From NCBI GenBank assembly GCA_934680015.1, contig CAKUSP010000003.1, positions 62,001-126,000 of the forward strand: 64,000 nucleotides of DNA, in the 5' to 3' direction. Numbering within the stretch: position 1 is the stretch's first letter; the number at the start of each line of letters is the position of its first letter. Source of the stretch: an uncultured Bacteroidales bacterium (lineage in GTDB: Bacteria; Bacteroidota; Bacteroidia; Bacteroidales; UBA932). Positions 1 to 9,894 of this stretch are shown piece after piece. The notes below the pieces were generated by a model. It made no database searches. It saw only the letters and a program-made list of their open reading frames with translations, and was not told the origin of the DNA. The translations under genes and the position numbers were made by a program.

Positions 1-1
1 A

Positions 2-896
<895 letters not shown>

Positions 897-1919
897 TTTT
901 CAAATAATCATTATATAAACCCACTGATATATAACTACCATAGATATTACTTATATGTAGCAAAGAGGCCAAGGTCGTAAAAAGTATTGTTCGCCAATCC
1001 TTAGCTCCAACCTTTACCCAACTTTCCACAGCAAAGGCAGTAAAAGAGGCTCCCAGTAGCAATGATGCAGCCCCTTCGCCATAATTACCAACGTAGAATT
1101 TACCTAAACCTGGAACTATCGCAGATAGCCCGGCTGCCACCCAAGGGCTTTTGCCTTTCTCGATAAATCTCTGCTTGTATATATCTTCAAAAACTCTTTC
1201 ACCATCCTTCATAAGATATGAATTAAAGGTAAAAGCTTTACTATAAAACTCATAGCCCTGTCTATCGTCTTCCAAAAGACTTATGGCCGCAAGTTCATAG
1301 TTCTGTAACTCAACTCTCTCTCCCTTATAGGTTTTAAGAACTGACTTAGCCTCAGCATAATTTTTTTGATATACATCGCAGACCGCTGCATAAAAAACTG
1401 AAGGCTCGAAAAAATTGGACTTCTCGCGCACATTTTTAAAATAATCCGAAGCCTGCTGCAAAGCGCCTGAAGTATATAAAGACAAGCCTTTGTAATAATC
1501 AAGTGTATCTGAAGGAGCGATATTAACCCCAAAGAGATAATACACGGCATCGCAGGATAAGTTATTCCCTATTAAATATCTAATAAACTCTTCATCTTCA
1601 GACAAGCTTCGGCACTTACCTACTGGGGCCAAATTTTCCAATTGAAAAGTAGTGAAAGCCTGTGGCACCTCCAAAGGGCCAAAAATATCTTCATGTATCA
1701 GACCATCTTCCTTAAAATAGTGACAACCTGCCAGGCCAATCTGCGTATCACGCACAATCCTATCCGTAGTAGCCAAAATAGCGCATACAAGACCTTTTTC
1801 CTTCACCGACTGCTTAAAAAACTCTATATGCGATGGAGTAAATCTAGAAACCCTGCCATAAGACAAAGTAGAAATCATAAGAAAAGCCACACAGGCACAA
1901 AGCAATCGCGCACTACGTG

Positions 1920-2633
1920 TCATTTAGTTTTTCCGGCTGTTAAATCCATGGGCTTCGCGTCTTCAGGGACATTAAAATCGAACATAGCGTCAGTCCCATC
2001 CAAAACTAGATTTGAATAGATAGTTCGAACTATAGTGGAATCCTTAGGTGAATTATAAATAATCTCTGTGTTTCTAAAAGGGAAAGGAGTATATCCCACC
2101 ATTTTGTAATTAGAATAATAAACTTTAACTGAAATATGCCCATCTTCAGTTAAAGCTTCACTGTAAATAGGAAGATACTCATTATTATATACTATCTGCG
2201 CCCGCGGTGGAAATCCTTCCCGTTTAGTCTTATACGATTTTTTCGTCATCCCATCCTCCAGAATTTCTGTCCCCTCAAGTGTATATCCTGAAAGCGAAAG
2301 GCCTAGATCATCTATTCTTCCTGCGAGAAATATAGAAAGCAATTCATCCGTGGAACTCATCGTGCGAGAATTGTCCACATATACTTCGTTAGTGCGAGGG
2401 AAGTATAACTGACATTCTCCCATAATGTCAGTCTGCATTATATACTCCATGGGAGTATGAAAACAAATTACCAAGCGTCCATTGTTAGAACAATAGACGC
2501 TTTTGGTAACTGTCGTTACATTATTTCCTGTTAAAGTCTTTACCTCAACATCAGCAGAAAGACGCCTCTGGGCGCAAACTTCTGCAGAAATTAAAAGAAA
2601 AGCCGCTAGGAAACTATGTTTTATTAATTTCAA
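1920..2633 (-). CDS. LolA-like outer-membrane lipoprotein carrier-fold protein
   Basis: A 237-residue periplasmic protein with an N-terminal signal peptide ending VCAQ. The rest is beta-rich with alternating hydrophobic residues (GRLVICFHTPMEYIMQT, a repeated TEIIYNSP-type strand, then DAMFDFNVPEDAKP near the end). This arrangement is typical of the LolA/LppX incomplete-barrel fold in Bacteroidota. The start codon is TTG: no ATG lies near the signal peptide, and TTG at 2633-2631 follows the upstream stop by 8 nt. It is the second gene of the TM2 operon and overlaps the next gene by 4 nt. Lipid or lipoprotein binding is inferred from fold resemblance only. Confidence 0.65.
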   Translation of the reverse strand: MKLIKHSFLAAFLLISAEVCAQRRLSADVEVKTLTGNNVTTVTKSVYCSNNGRLVICFHTPMEYIMQTDIMGECQLYFPRTNEVYVDNSRTMSSTDELLSIFLAGRIDDLGLSLSGYTLEGTEILEDGMTKKSYKTKREGFPPRAQIVYNNEYLPIYSEALTEDGHISVKVYYSNYKMVGYTPFPFRNTEIIYNSPKDSTIVRTIYSNLVLDGTDAMFDFNVPEDAKPMDLTAGKTK

Positions 2634-2641
2634 TTCTACTA

Positions 2642-3064
2642 TTAGATGATGTTAGCCCACATTAGCCAACGAGGGTTATTACAATACTGCCCTATATTAT
2701 TATCTAATACACCGAGAAGCAAACATACCCAATCGACTACATATACGATACCGAATCCCATACCAGTCACAACATTTAGAATAACGGCAAGAGCAGATGT
2801 ACCCATATACATACGGTGAACAGCAAGCCAGCTAGTTACAGGGATCACTGCAAGTACAAAAGCGATGATAGGCTGTGTATCACTACCAAACTTGATAGTA
2901 GGATCTTGAAGACCAGGCGTTGCAGCCTCCAAAGACATAGGAGTAACCTCAACTGCGTTCTCGATCATTGCGTCAATTCCTTGCTCATCGATTGAATAAT
3001 TTGCTGCAGACGCAGCGATGCTCATGCCAACTATGGCAGCGATGCATAAGATTAATTTTTTCAT
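2642..3064 (-). CDS. TM2-domain membrane protein
   Basis: A 140-residue protein. Residues 1-20 form a signal peptide (cleavage near ASAANY). A short extracytoplasmic linker follows, then two membrane helices from about 68 joined by HRMYMGTSALAVILNVVTG and ending WVCLLLGVLDNN. The spacing and the short polar turn match TM2-domain proteins. It is the first gene of a leftward operon with a LolA-like protein and two DUF5683-like proteins. A perfect Bacteroidota -7 box lies upstream at 3120-3113. Function is unknown; the operon content points to the envelope. Confidence 0.8.
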   Translation of the reverse strand: MKKLILCIAAIVGMSIAASAANYSIDEQGIDAMIENAVEVTPMSLEAATPGLQDPTIKFGSDTQPIIAFVLAVIPVTSWLAVHRMYMGTSALAVILNVVTGMGFGIVYVVDWVCLLLGVLDNNIGQYCNNPRWLMWANII

Positions 3065-3112
3065 TTTATTATTGGTTTAATATAAAAATAATGTTTCAGT
3101 TCACACTTTCGG

Positions 3113-3120
3113 CAAATATA
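3113..3120 (-). promoter_or_regulatory. -7 promoter box for the TM2 operon
   Basis: On the minus strand this reads TATATTTG, a perfect TAnnTTTG box, about 50 nt before the ATG at 3064. No convincing TTTG is seen 19 nt further upstream. It sits back to back with the box of the divergent methyltransferase gene. Confidence 0.55.
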
Positions 3121-3122
3121 AG

Positions 3123-3130
3123 TATTTTTG
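3123..3130 (+). promoter_or_regulatory. -7 promoter box for the SpoU methyltransferase gene
   Basis: TATTTTTG matches TAnnTTTG and lies 18 nt before the ATG at 3149, giving a leader of roughly a dozen nucleotides. No clear -33 element is visible. Confidence 0.5.
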
Positions 3131-3148
3131 TTGTAAAATTGAGATGTT

Positions 3149-3952
3149 ATGACAAATTTATTTATTTCAAGCCTGCACAACCCTAAAATCAAAAACCTAT
3201 TGTTACTTCAACAGAAATCTTCTGAAAGACGTGCGCAAAATAAATTCATCGCCGAAGGAAAACGTGAATTAAGTCACTGCATTGATGCAGGACTTGAAAT
3301 CAATTCTGTTTTTTACTGCCCGTCTATACTGGGCAAGGGAGATAATGCCGATATATTAACTAAACTTGCAAATAATATAACCAGATATGAAGTAAGTGAA
3401 GATGTATATAACAAATTAGCTTACAGAGAAAATACCGAAGGTATACTAGCGGAAGTATTCACCCCCAAACAAGGTCTAGAAAATTTAAAAATTGGCCCGA
3501 AACCTCTAATAATAGTAATGGAAAGTGTCGAAAAGCCGGGAAATTTAGGGGCGATCCTTAGAAGTGCCGATGCCTGTGGCGCTGATGCCGTGATAGTGTG
3601 CGATCCACTTACGGACTTATACAACCCTAACCTTATTAGAAGCAGCATAGGTGCCATCTTTACAGTGCCCTGTATAGCCTGTTCCTCTGAAGAATGTATC
3701 GAATATCTGAAAAGAAACCATATTCAAATATTAACTGCTCAACTTCAAGATTCAAGTGTATATTATGACACAGATATGACTTGCGGCACTGCCATAGTCG
3801 TAGGAACTGAATCTACAGGGCTCAGCAATTTATGGAGAGATGCAGCAGATAAACACATACGAATCCCGATGCGGGGCAAACTCGATTCTCTTAATGTATC
3901 AGTAAGCGCTGCCATATTACTTTTCGAAGCCCTAAGACAAAGAAATGGATAA
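3149..3952 (+). CDS. RNA 2'-O-methyltransferase, TrmH/SpoU family
   Basis: A 267-residue SPOUT-class enzyme that transfers a methyl group from S-adenosylmethionine to a ribose 2'-OH of rRNA or tRNA. Residues 1-100 look like the SpoU substrate-binding domain (KFIAEGKREL). The knotted catalytic domain has motif 1 (PGNLGAILRSADACGAD, near 130), motif 2 (VVGTESTGLS) and motif 3 (RIPMRGKLDSLNVSVSAAI). The length is normal for RlmB/TrmH-like proteins of this phylum. The RNA target cannot be told from sequence. It overlaps aroE by 8 nt, so the two are probably co-transcribed. Confidence 0.9.
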   Translation: MTNLFISSLHNPKIKNLLLLQQKSSERRAQNKFIAEGKRELSHCIDAGLEINSVFYCPSILGKGDNADILTKLANNITRYEVSEDVYNKLAYRENTEGILAEVFTPKQGLENLKIGPKPLIIVMESVEKPGNLGAILRSADACGADAVIVCDPLTDLYNPNLIRSSIGAIFTVPCIACSSEECIEYLKRNHIQILTAQLQDSSVYYDTDMTCGTAIVVGTESTGLSNLWRDAADKHIRIPMRGKLDSLNVSVSAAILLFEALRQRNG

Positions 3953-4610
3953 ATTTGCACTAATAGGCTATCCCATAAAAGATTCATTAAGCCCTCTACT
4001 TTTCAAAGCAGCCTACCACGGGAAATATGACTACGACCTTATCGAATATCCTGAATTCGATAAATGTTACTCTATTTTTAAAGAAAATAACTACCTAGCC
4101 GTTAATGTTACAGCTCCATTTAAAACGCAAGCCCTAGAAGCCGCCGACATTTTATCAAAAGAATGTCTCGAATGTGGCGCCGCCAATATCCTTCTAAAAA
4201 CAGAAAGTGGCATAAAAGCATTCAATTCCGATTTTCTAGCACTTAAAAAGTTACTAACTGGTAGTAAAAGTGTTATAGTAATAGGAGGTGGTGGTGCAGG
4301 TAAAGCTGCATTGGCCGCGGCACGCTCCATTGGCATTACTCCCCTGCTGTTACATCATGATGAACTCCAAGGACGCAAAATAGAAGCAGACTCCATAGTG
4401 TGCACTCTTCCCCGTTATGCTCCTGGCCTAGAAAATATCCACTGCGACACGCTCATCGAAGCCAACTATAAAACTCCATCCTGTAACTCATTAAAGAATG
4501 TAAAAAATTATATCCCAGGAACCACTTGGTTAAAAGAGCAGGCTATCCTAGGATATAAACTAATGTGTGGCGAGCAGCCAGATACTGATGCTATACAAAA
4601 GTCTATTTAA
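3945..4610 (+). CDS. aroE: Shikimate 5-dehydrogenase
   Basis: A 221-residue protein, somewhat shorter than the usual 240-280. It reduces 3-dehydroshikimate to shikimate in aromatic amino acid synthesis. The N-terminal IGYPIKDSLSPLLF carries the substrate-binding SxS motif. NVTAPFK has the catalytic lysine and FNSD the partner aspartate in the position of the usual NTD. IGGGGAGKAA is the nucleotide-binding glycine loop, and EQAILGYKLMCG is the conserved C-terminal glutamine helix. The missing length falls in the C-terminal cofactor region, as in other short Bacteroidales AroE. Its end overlaps the convergent xth gene by 8 nt. Confidence 0.88.
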   Translation: MDKFALIGYPIKDSLSPLLFKAAYHGKYDYDLIEYPEFDKCYSIFKENNYLAVNVTAPFKTQALEAADILSKECLECGAANILLKTESGIKAFNSDFLALKKLLTGSKSVIVIGGGGAGKAALAAARSIGITPLLLHHDELQGRKIEADSIVCTLPRYAPGLENIHCDTLIEANYKTPSCNSLKNVKNYIPGTTWLKEQAILGYKLMCGEQPDTDAIQKSI

Positions 4611-5361
4611 GAATCAAACCGACAGGGCAATGGTCGGAACCCATTATATCCGTATAAATCTGTGTAGAGTCAATATGCGACTTTAACGACTCGCTAACTA
4701 AAAAATAATCTATACGCCAACCGGCATTCCGAAAGCGAGCACCTCCACGATAAGACCACCAACTATATTTTACTTCCTCGGGGTGTTGATATCGCCATGT
4801 ATCGATAAATCCAGAATTCAGCATCTGAGTCATCTTTTCCCTTTCAGCATCAGTAAAGCCTGCACTTTGATGATTCGAAGACGGGTTTTTAATATCTATC
4901 TCATTGTGAGCAACATTAAAGTCTCCACACACCACAACAGGCTTTCTTTTGTTTAATTCACCCAGATAAGCCCTGAAATCATCCTCCCACTGCATGCGAT
5001 AATCAAGACGCCTCAAACCCTCTTGAGAATTAGGGACATAAACATTGACCAGGAAAAACTCGGCCAATTCTAATGTCTCCACACGACCTTCGTGATCATG
5101 AATGTCCAAGTCCATTCCATAGTGAACGGAAATAACAGGTAATCTTCCGTACACTACCGTTCCTGAGTAACCGGGACGATCGGCGTAATTCCAAAACGAA
5201 GTATAGCCGGGAAATTCCAAATCTATCTGCCCCTCTTTCAATTTAGTCTCCTGTAAACACACAAAATCAGCGTCAAAAGAATTAAATATATCTGCAAATC
5301 CCTTTCCAGCTATAGCCCTAAGGCCATTCACATTCCAACTTATCAACTTTACAGGCTCCAT
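4603..5361 (-). CDS. xth: Exodeoxyribonuclease III / AP endonuclease
   Basis: A 252-residue enzyme of the endonuclease-exonuclease-phosphatase fold that cuts DNA at abasic sites in base excision repair. Seen motifs: [10 protein letters not shown] at the start, LQETKL with the metal-binding glutamate, [12 protein letters not shown] with the catalytic Asp/Asn pair, WRIDYFLVS, and [11 protein letters not shown] at the C-terminus with the catalytic Asp-His. The length is normal for ExoIII/ExoA. Its ATG lies 13 nt inside the 3' end of cysS, so it is probably translated from the cysS transcript. Confidence 0.93.
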   Translation of the reverse strand: MEPVKLISWNVNGLRAIAGKGFADIFNSFDADFVCLQETKLKEGQIDLEFPGYTSFWNYADRPGYSGTVVYGRLPVISVHYGMDLDIHDHEGRVETLELAEFFLVNVYVPNSQEGLRRLDYRMQWEDDFRAYLGELNKRKPVVVCGDFNVAHNEIDIKNPSSNHQSAGFTDAEREKMTQMLNSGFIDTWRYQHPEEVKYSWWSYRGGARFRNAGWRIDYFLVSESLKSHIDSTQIYTDIMGSDHCPVGLILK

Positions 5362-6869
5362 TCAGATCCGTCTTTAGTATCTTTAACTTTAATGCCCAAT
5401 TCTTTAAGTGTGTCTCTTATATGATCCGATGTAGCCCAATCTTTATTCGCCTTAGCAACAGCTCTTTGTTCGAAAATCATCTGCATCAACCCATCTATAA
5501 CACCAGTATTAGCTCCCATATTTTCTTCGTCTCTTAGGCCAAGCACACCGAAGACCACATCGTCAAAAAGCTGGACGAGTGTCTTTATATCTTCCGCTGA
5601 CAACTTTACGCTTCCAGATTTATCACCATTTATAAGTTTCACTGCTTCAAAAAGATAGGATAATGTTCCTGGAGTATTTAAGTCATCACAAAGAGTGTCA
5701 TAAACGCCTTCAAATATAGCTTTTACTTCAGGAGAAGTAGCTGAGCAAGAATCTGGAGCTACCGCTAAAGACAAGTCACCGTACACATAATCCGGACTTT
5801 TACGCGAATCTAAGTCATAAAGTGTGCGTGATGCCTGCATCAACTTTTCCAACCCTTTTTGCGCCGCCTGAAGGGCTTCATTAGAAAAATCCAAAGTTCC
5901 ACGGTAATGCGCCTGCAAAATAAAGAACCTTACAGTCATAGGACTATAAGCCTGTGTGAGTTTTGGATGCTGACCACTGAACATCTGTGGAAGTGTTATA
6001 AAGTTCCCCAAACTCTTTCCCATCTTCTGCCCATTAATGGTAATCATGTTATTATGAACCCAGTAATGCACGCCCTCTGTCCCACGGCAAGCCACATTTT
6101 GAGCGATTTCGCACTCATGATGCGGAAACATAAGATCCATACCTCCACCATGAATATCGAACACCTCTCCCAAATACTTTTCTCCCATTACTGAACATTC
6201 CAAATGCCAGCCTGGGAAACCTTCACTCCATGGTGATGGCCAATGCATAATGTGCTCTGGATCTGCCTTTTTCCATAGAGCAAAATCATATGGAGCATGT
6301 TTGTCTTCTTGTCCGTCCAATTCACGCGTTCCCTCCATGGTATCTTCCAGATTACGGCCGCTCAATACCCCATAATGATGATGTTCATTATATTTCCGGA
6401 CATCGAAATATACGCTTCCGTTACTTATATAAGCATATCCGGCATTTAAAATACGCTTTACAGCCTCAATCTGCTCCACAATATGGCCACTCGCACGTGG
6501 TTCTATACTAGGAGGTGCTACATTTAATTGACGCATAGCTTCATGATAACGAAACGTATATGTCTGGGCTATTTCCATAGGTTCAAGCTGCTCAAGGCGT
6601 GCTTTCTTAGCTATTTTATCTTCTCCAGAATCAGCATCATGCTCCAAATGCCCTACATCTGTTATATTACGCACATAACGCACCTTATATCCTAGATGAC
6701 GTAAAAGCTTAAATAGCACATCAAAAGTAACCCCTGGTCTAGCATGTCCTAAATGCGCATCACCATAAACGGTAGGGCCACACACATACATTCCCACATG
6801 ACCAGGATCTATAGACTTGAACACCTCTTTTTGCCGTGTCCTTGTATTAGTCAACCGGAGTACTCTCAT
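5349..6869 (-). CDS. cysS: Cysteinyl-tRNA synthetase
   Basis: A 506-residue class I aminoacyl-tRNA synthetase that charges tRNA-Cys. The HIGH-type motif occurs in [12 protein letters not shown] (about 35-47) and the KMSKS loop as KMGKSLGNF. Zinc ligands are visible at [17 protein letters not shown] and HHECEIA. The C-terminal part is an anticodon-binding helical bundle of normal length. The gene lies in front of xth with a 13-nt overlap and is divergent from folD, with a symmetric 35-bp inverted repeat between them. Confidence 0.97.
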   Translation of the reverse strand: MRVLRLTNTRTRQKEVFKSIDPGHVGMYVCGPTVYGDAHLGHARPGVTFDVLFKLLRHLGYKVRYVRNITDVGHLEHDADSGEDKIAKKARLEQLEPMEIAQTYTFRYHEAMRQLNVAPPSIEPRASGHIVEQIEAVKRILNAGYAYISNGSVYFDVRKYNEHHHYGVLSGRNLEDTMEGTRELDGQEDKHAPYDFALWKKADPEHIMHWPSPWSEGFPGWHLECSVMGEKYLGEVFDIHGGGMDLMFPHHECEIAQNVACRGTEGVHYWVHNNMITINGQKMGKSLGNFITLPQMFSGQHPKLTQAYSPMTVRFFILQAHYRGTLDFSNEALQAAQKGLEKLMQASRTLYDLDSRKSPDYVYGDLSLAVAPDSCSATSPEVKAIFEGVYDTLCDDLNTPGTLSYLFEAVKLINGDKSGSVKLSAEDIKTLVQLFDDVVFGVLGLRDEENMGANTGVIDGLMQMIFEQRAVAKANKDWATSDHIRDTLKELGIKVKDTKDGSEWSL

Positions 6870-6894
6870 ATTATTATCAACTTAATTTCACAAT

Positions 6895-6929
6895 CTACGA
6901 AGATACAAATTTTATTGCTATCTTCGTAG
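6895..6929. promoter_or_regulatory. Symmetric divergent promoter/operator between cysS and folD
   Basis: A perfect 11-bp inverted repeat, CTACGAAGATA (6895-6905) and TATCTTCGTAG (6919-6929), separated by 13 bp. Each arm contains TATCTTCG reading outward, one change from the TAnnTTTG -7 box. One arm would serve cysS with a leader of about 20 nt. The other ends 4 nt before the folD GTG. It could be two mirrored promoters or a repressor site covering both. Confidence 0.6.
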
Positions 6930-6930
6930 T

Positions 6931-7794
6931 GTGATTTTAAGCGGAAAAGAATTATCTGATAATATAAAGTCGCAATTAGCTCAAGAAGTAGCGACTTTCC
7001 CTGCTAAATATGGACGAGTACCACATTTAGCCGTTGTTCTCGTAGGCGATGACCCAGCAAGTGCCACCTATGTTCGAAATAAAGGTAAAGCGTGCGAAAA
7101 GATAGGTATCCATAACACTACCATACATTTACCAGCTGAAACTAGCGAAAAAACGCTTTTAGAACAGATTCGACTGCTAAATGAAGATGATGGCGTAGAT
7201 GGCATACTAGTTCAACTGCCCCTTCCTCCACACATCGATGAGTTAAAAGCTCTTTATGCTATTGCTCGTGAAAAAGATGTAGACGGATTCCACCCAGAGA
7301 ATGTAGCTGCTCTTTGGAGACGTCGCACAAAACCGGAAACTAACCCTCAATACTGTGTTCCATGCACGCCAAGAGGCATAATAAGGCTTTTAAAAGCGGC
7401 CAATGTTGATATTGATGGGAAAAGAGCTGTAGTGGTAGGCAGGAGCAACATAGTAGGCTTACCTGTAGCTAAACTCCTACTTAATGAAAATGCAACGGTT
7501 ACCATTTGCCATTCCCACACAAAAGATTTGGCACAGATAACAAGAGATGCAGACATACTTGTGGTTGCTGTCGGAAAGCCGCATTTCATAACCGCAGACA
7601 TGGTAAGAGAAGGCGCCGTAGTTATAGATGTGGGTATTGACCGCACGCCTGATGGTAAATTATGTGGTGATGTCGATTTTGAAAGCGTGAAAAATAAAGC
7701 TAGCGTCATAACTCCAGTACCAGGGGGAGTAGGACCTATGACAATATGCTCTCTTATGGAAAATACTATAGATTGCTTTATTAATAGGCAATGA
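6931..7794 (+). CDS. folD: Bifunctional methylenetetrahydrofolate dehydrogenase/cyclohydrolase
   Basis: A 287-residue enzyme that interconverts 5,10-methylene- and 10-formyl-tetrahydrofolate. Seen motifs: SATYVRNKGKACEKIGI with the catalytic lysine, DGILVQLPLPPHI, KDVDGFHP, PCTPRGI, and the Rossmann signature VVGRSNIVGLPVAKLL, ending TPVPGGVGPMTI. The start is GTG at 6931; there is no in-frame ATG upstream and the N-terminal MILSGKELS is right for the family. The start follows the -7 box by only 4 nt, which would leave almost no leader. The stop is directly adjacent to that of the convergent gene. Confidence 0.96.
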   Translation: MILSGKELSDNIKSQLAQEVATFPAKYGRVPHLAVVLVGDDPASATYVRNKGKACEKIGIHNTTIHLPAETSEKTLLEQIRLLNEDDGVDGILVQLPLPPHIDELKALYAIAREKDVDGFHPENVAALWRRRTKPETNPQYCVPCTPRGIIRLLKAANVDIDGKRAVVVGRSNIVGLPVAKLLLNENATVTICHSHTKDLAQITRDADILVVAVGKPHFITADMVREGAVVIDVGIDRTPDGKLCGDVDFESVKNKASVITPVPGGVGPMTICSLMENTIDCFINRQ

Positions 7795-8571
7795 CTACTT
7801 CCTAAGCACAACAGAAATAGCCAGGTGGTCCGAAGCTTGATCTGGAGCGCAACCATCAAATTCCCTTACCATCGAGCTACTCTCACACTTTAATTTGGAA
7901 TTCTTTAACACAAATACATAGTCGATGCATGCACGTGGGGCATTACTGGGATAACTATACTCTAACGGACTTACTATTTGCCAATTCTCCCTAAGCATAG
8001 ATACGACATCGCTTTCTGGTGTCGCATTAAAATCCCCACATAAAACCACCTCCTTGCCACTACTTTTAGCGCGCGAGCGTAAAAGTGAATCCACGATACG
8101 TCCTTGTTCCATACGTGATAGTGCATTTGAAAACTCTAGATGCGTTACTGCAAATATGATATCTTTAGTTTCGGCTATGCACAAGGCACGCGGCTCACTA
8201 CCCTCTCCTTTAGGAAGATGCACGACCTCCGAATTCAAAATCTTATGGTTTGGCCCTACAAGTAATCCTATTCCATATTTTCCTCCCTGAAAAGGCATCG
8301 AAGGAGCAAATACCATTTGATATCCCTTTGGCAATTCATTTTTCAATGCCTCCAACTGAAAGATACCTCCTGTTCTTATAGTACAACTGTCCAATTCACA
8401 AAGCCCAACATAATCAGCATGATGTTTTCTCAACATATCAGCAATCATCTCTGTACTATTTTCTTCCGACTTGGAAAAAACACCCACATTATAACTGACT
8501 ATATTAACAGTCTGACTACAAGAACAAAACAAAAATACCACGCTCAAGAGCGTCACACACTTATTATTCAT
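7795..8571 (-). CDS. Endonuclease/exonuclease/phosphatase-family lipoprotein
   Basis: A 258-residue protein with an N-terminal hydrophobic signal ending LFCSC, a permissive Bacteroidota lipobox, so it is probably a lipoprotein. The remainder has the EEP fold: IVSYNVGVF at the start, GLCELDSC (metal-binding Glu), CGDFNATPESD (catalytic Asp/Asn), CIDYVFV, and QASDHLAISVV at the end. These cover all catalytic positions of the DNase I-like superfamily. The substrate could be a nucleic acid, a phospholipid or a phosphate ester; export argues against a DNA-repair role. A TATATTCG box ends 7 nt before the ATG. Confidence 0.8.
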   Translation of the reverse strand: MNNKCVTLLSVVFLFCSCSQTVNIVSYNVGVFSKSEENSTEMIADMLRKHHADYVGLCELDSCTIRTGGIFQLEALKNELPKGYQMVFAPSMPFQGGKYGIGLLVGPNHKILNSEVVHLPKGEGSEPRALCIAETKDIIFAVTHLEFSNALSRMEQGRIVDSLLRSRAKSSGKEVVLCGDFNATPESDVVSMLRENWQIVSPLEYSYPSNAPRACIDYVFVLKNSKLKCESSSMVREFDGCAPDQASDHLAISVVLRK

Positions 8572-8578
8572 AACAGAG

Positions 8579-8586
8579 CGAATATA
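8579..8586 (-). promoter_or_regulatory. -7 promoter box for the EEP lipoprotein gene
   Basis: The minus strand reads TATATTCG, with one T to C change from TAnnTTTG, 7 nt before the ATG at 8571. A transcript starting here would be leaderless or nearly so. Confidence 0.45.
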
Positions 8587-8775
8587 CTATCATTTCGCGG
8601 AAAAACAAATTCCGGTTCCTTATAACATTAAACTCCATACCCTATTTCATATCTATATCCACCGAACAAAATACCATTTACTTGCAAAACTTTAGTTGGA
8701 CTATCATCAAAACGACACCTTTATAAAAGTGCAGACAAAAAATTCATAGACAAGTACGTTTCGCGGGAAATTTCG

Positions 8776-8783
8776 TAAATTTG
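8776..8783 (+). promoter_or_regulatory. -7 promoter box for the DUF5009-type gene
   Basis: TAAATTTG is a perfect TAnnTTTG box with only 4 nt between it and the ATG at 8788. It implies a leaderless transcript. No TTTG is seen at -33. Confidence 0.5.
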
Positions 8784-8787
8784 GATT

Positions 8788-9894
8788 ATGGAAAATAAAA
8801 GACTTGAAAGCCTCGATGCATTTAGAGGTTTTGATATGATGTGGATAATGGGGCTATCCTCAATTGTGTATGTCATTTGTTCATTATTCCCAGGTGGGAG
8901 CGACTGTTTTTTAGCCAAACAGATGAGTCATGTAGACTGGAACGGATTATCCTTTATGGATTTGATATTCCCTACTTTTCTATTTATAGCAGGCATTTCG
9001 TTCCCATACTCACTTTCCAAACAACGTGGCCTTGGACATAGTAATAAAGCTATACACTTAAAAGTAATTCGCAGAGCCTTTACTCTTGTACTGTTCGGGC
9101 TTATATATAATGGCTTACTACTCAACTTCAATCTCTCACAACTACGCTGGTGTAGCGTACTTGGAAGGATAGGATTGGCATGGATGATAGCAGCTCTTCT
9201 TTATATTCACTGTTCAAGAAATACTAGAATAGCAATATGTGCCTTACTTCTGGTGGGATACTATCTATTAATGCGATTCATTAAAGTTCCAGGTGCTCCA
9301 CTTGGGGCAGATCCGTTCTCTCTTGAATGGAACCTAGCCGGATATGTAGATAGGAAAGTCGTGCCTGGAGTGCTGTATAGGGATATTTTTGACCCCGAAG
9401 GACTACTGGGCTTAATACCGGCAAGTGCAACTGCCATGATGGGTATGTTTACAGGAGAATTCGTTAAAGAGCACAAAATAGATGGGCGCAAAAAGACTTG
9501 GATAATGCTCGTCACAGCAGCCATATTGCTACTCATAGGACTACTTTGGAACCTCATTTTTCCTATAAACAAAAACTTATGGAGCAGTAGTTTTGCCTGT
9601 GTAGTAGGGGCATATTCTTTAACCATGTTCGCTATCTTCTATTATATAATAGATGTGAAAGGGCATCACAAATGGGCCTTTCCTTTTAAAGTGGTTGGGA
9701 TGAACTCCATAACCATATACATGGCCATGGCATTCATAGATTTTAGTTTCACTGCTAGGCAACTCCTTCATGGAGTAATGGGACTCATCCCTAACGAAAC
9801 TGCTTCAAGACTTGTACTTATTATAGGGATGTTCTTACTAAGATGGTTATTTGTCTATTTCCTTTATAAAAAGAAAGTATTTCTAAAGGTCTAG
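8788..9894 (+). CDS. DUF5009/HGSNAT-like membrane acyltransferase
   Basis: A 368-residue polytopic membrane protein with about ten hydrophobic helices. The N-terminal RLESLDAFRGFDM is the signature of the DUF5009 and heparan-alpha-glucosaminide N-acetyltransferase (HGSNAT) group. MDLIFPTFLFIAGISFPYSL and the glycine-rich GLLGLIPASATAMMGM segment also fit. In this family an acetyl group is moved across the membrane to a sugar; the bacterial substrate is not established. It is a single-gene unit whose 3' end overlaps manC by 4 nt in the convergent direction. Confidence 0.82.
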   Translation: MENKRLESLDAFRGFDMMWIMGLSSIVYVICSLFPGGSDCFLAKQMSHVDWNGLSFMDLIFPTFLFIAGISFPYSLSKQRGLGHSNKAIHLKVIRRAFTLVLFGLIYNGLLLNFNLSQLRWCSVLGRIGLAWMIAALLYIHCSRNTRIAICALLLVGYYLLMRFIKVPGAPLGADPFSLEWNLAGYVDRKVVPGVLYRDIFDPEGLLGLIPASATAMMGMFTGEFVKEHKIDGRKKTWIMLVTAAILLLIGLLWNLIFPINKNLWSSSFACVVGAYSLTMFAIFYYIIDVKGHHKWAFPFKVVGMNSITIYMAMAFIDFSFTARQLLHGVMGLIPNETASRLVLIIGMFLLRWLFVYFLYKKKVFLKV

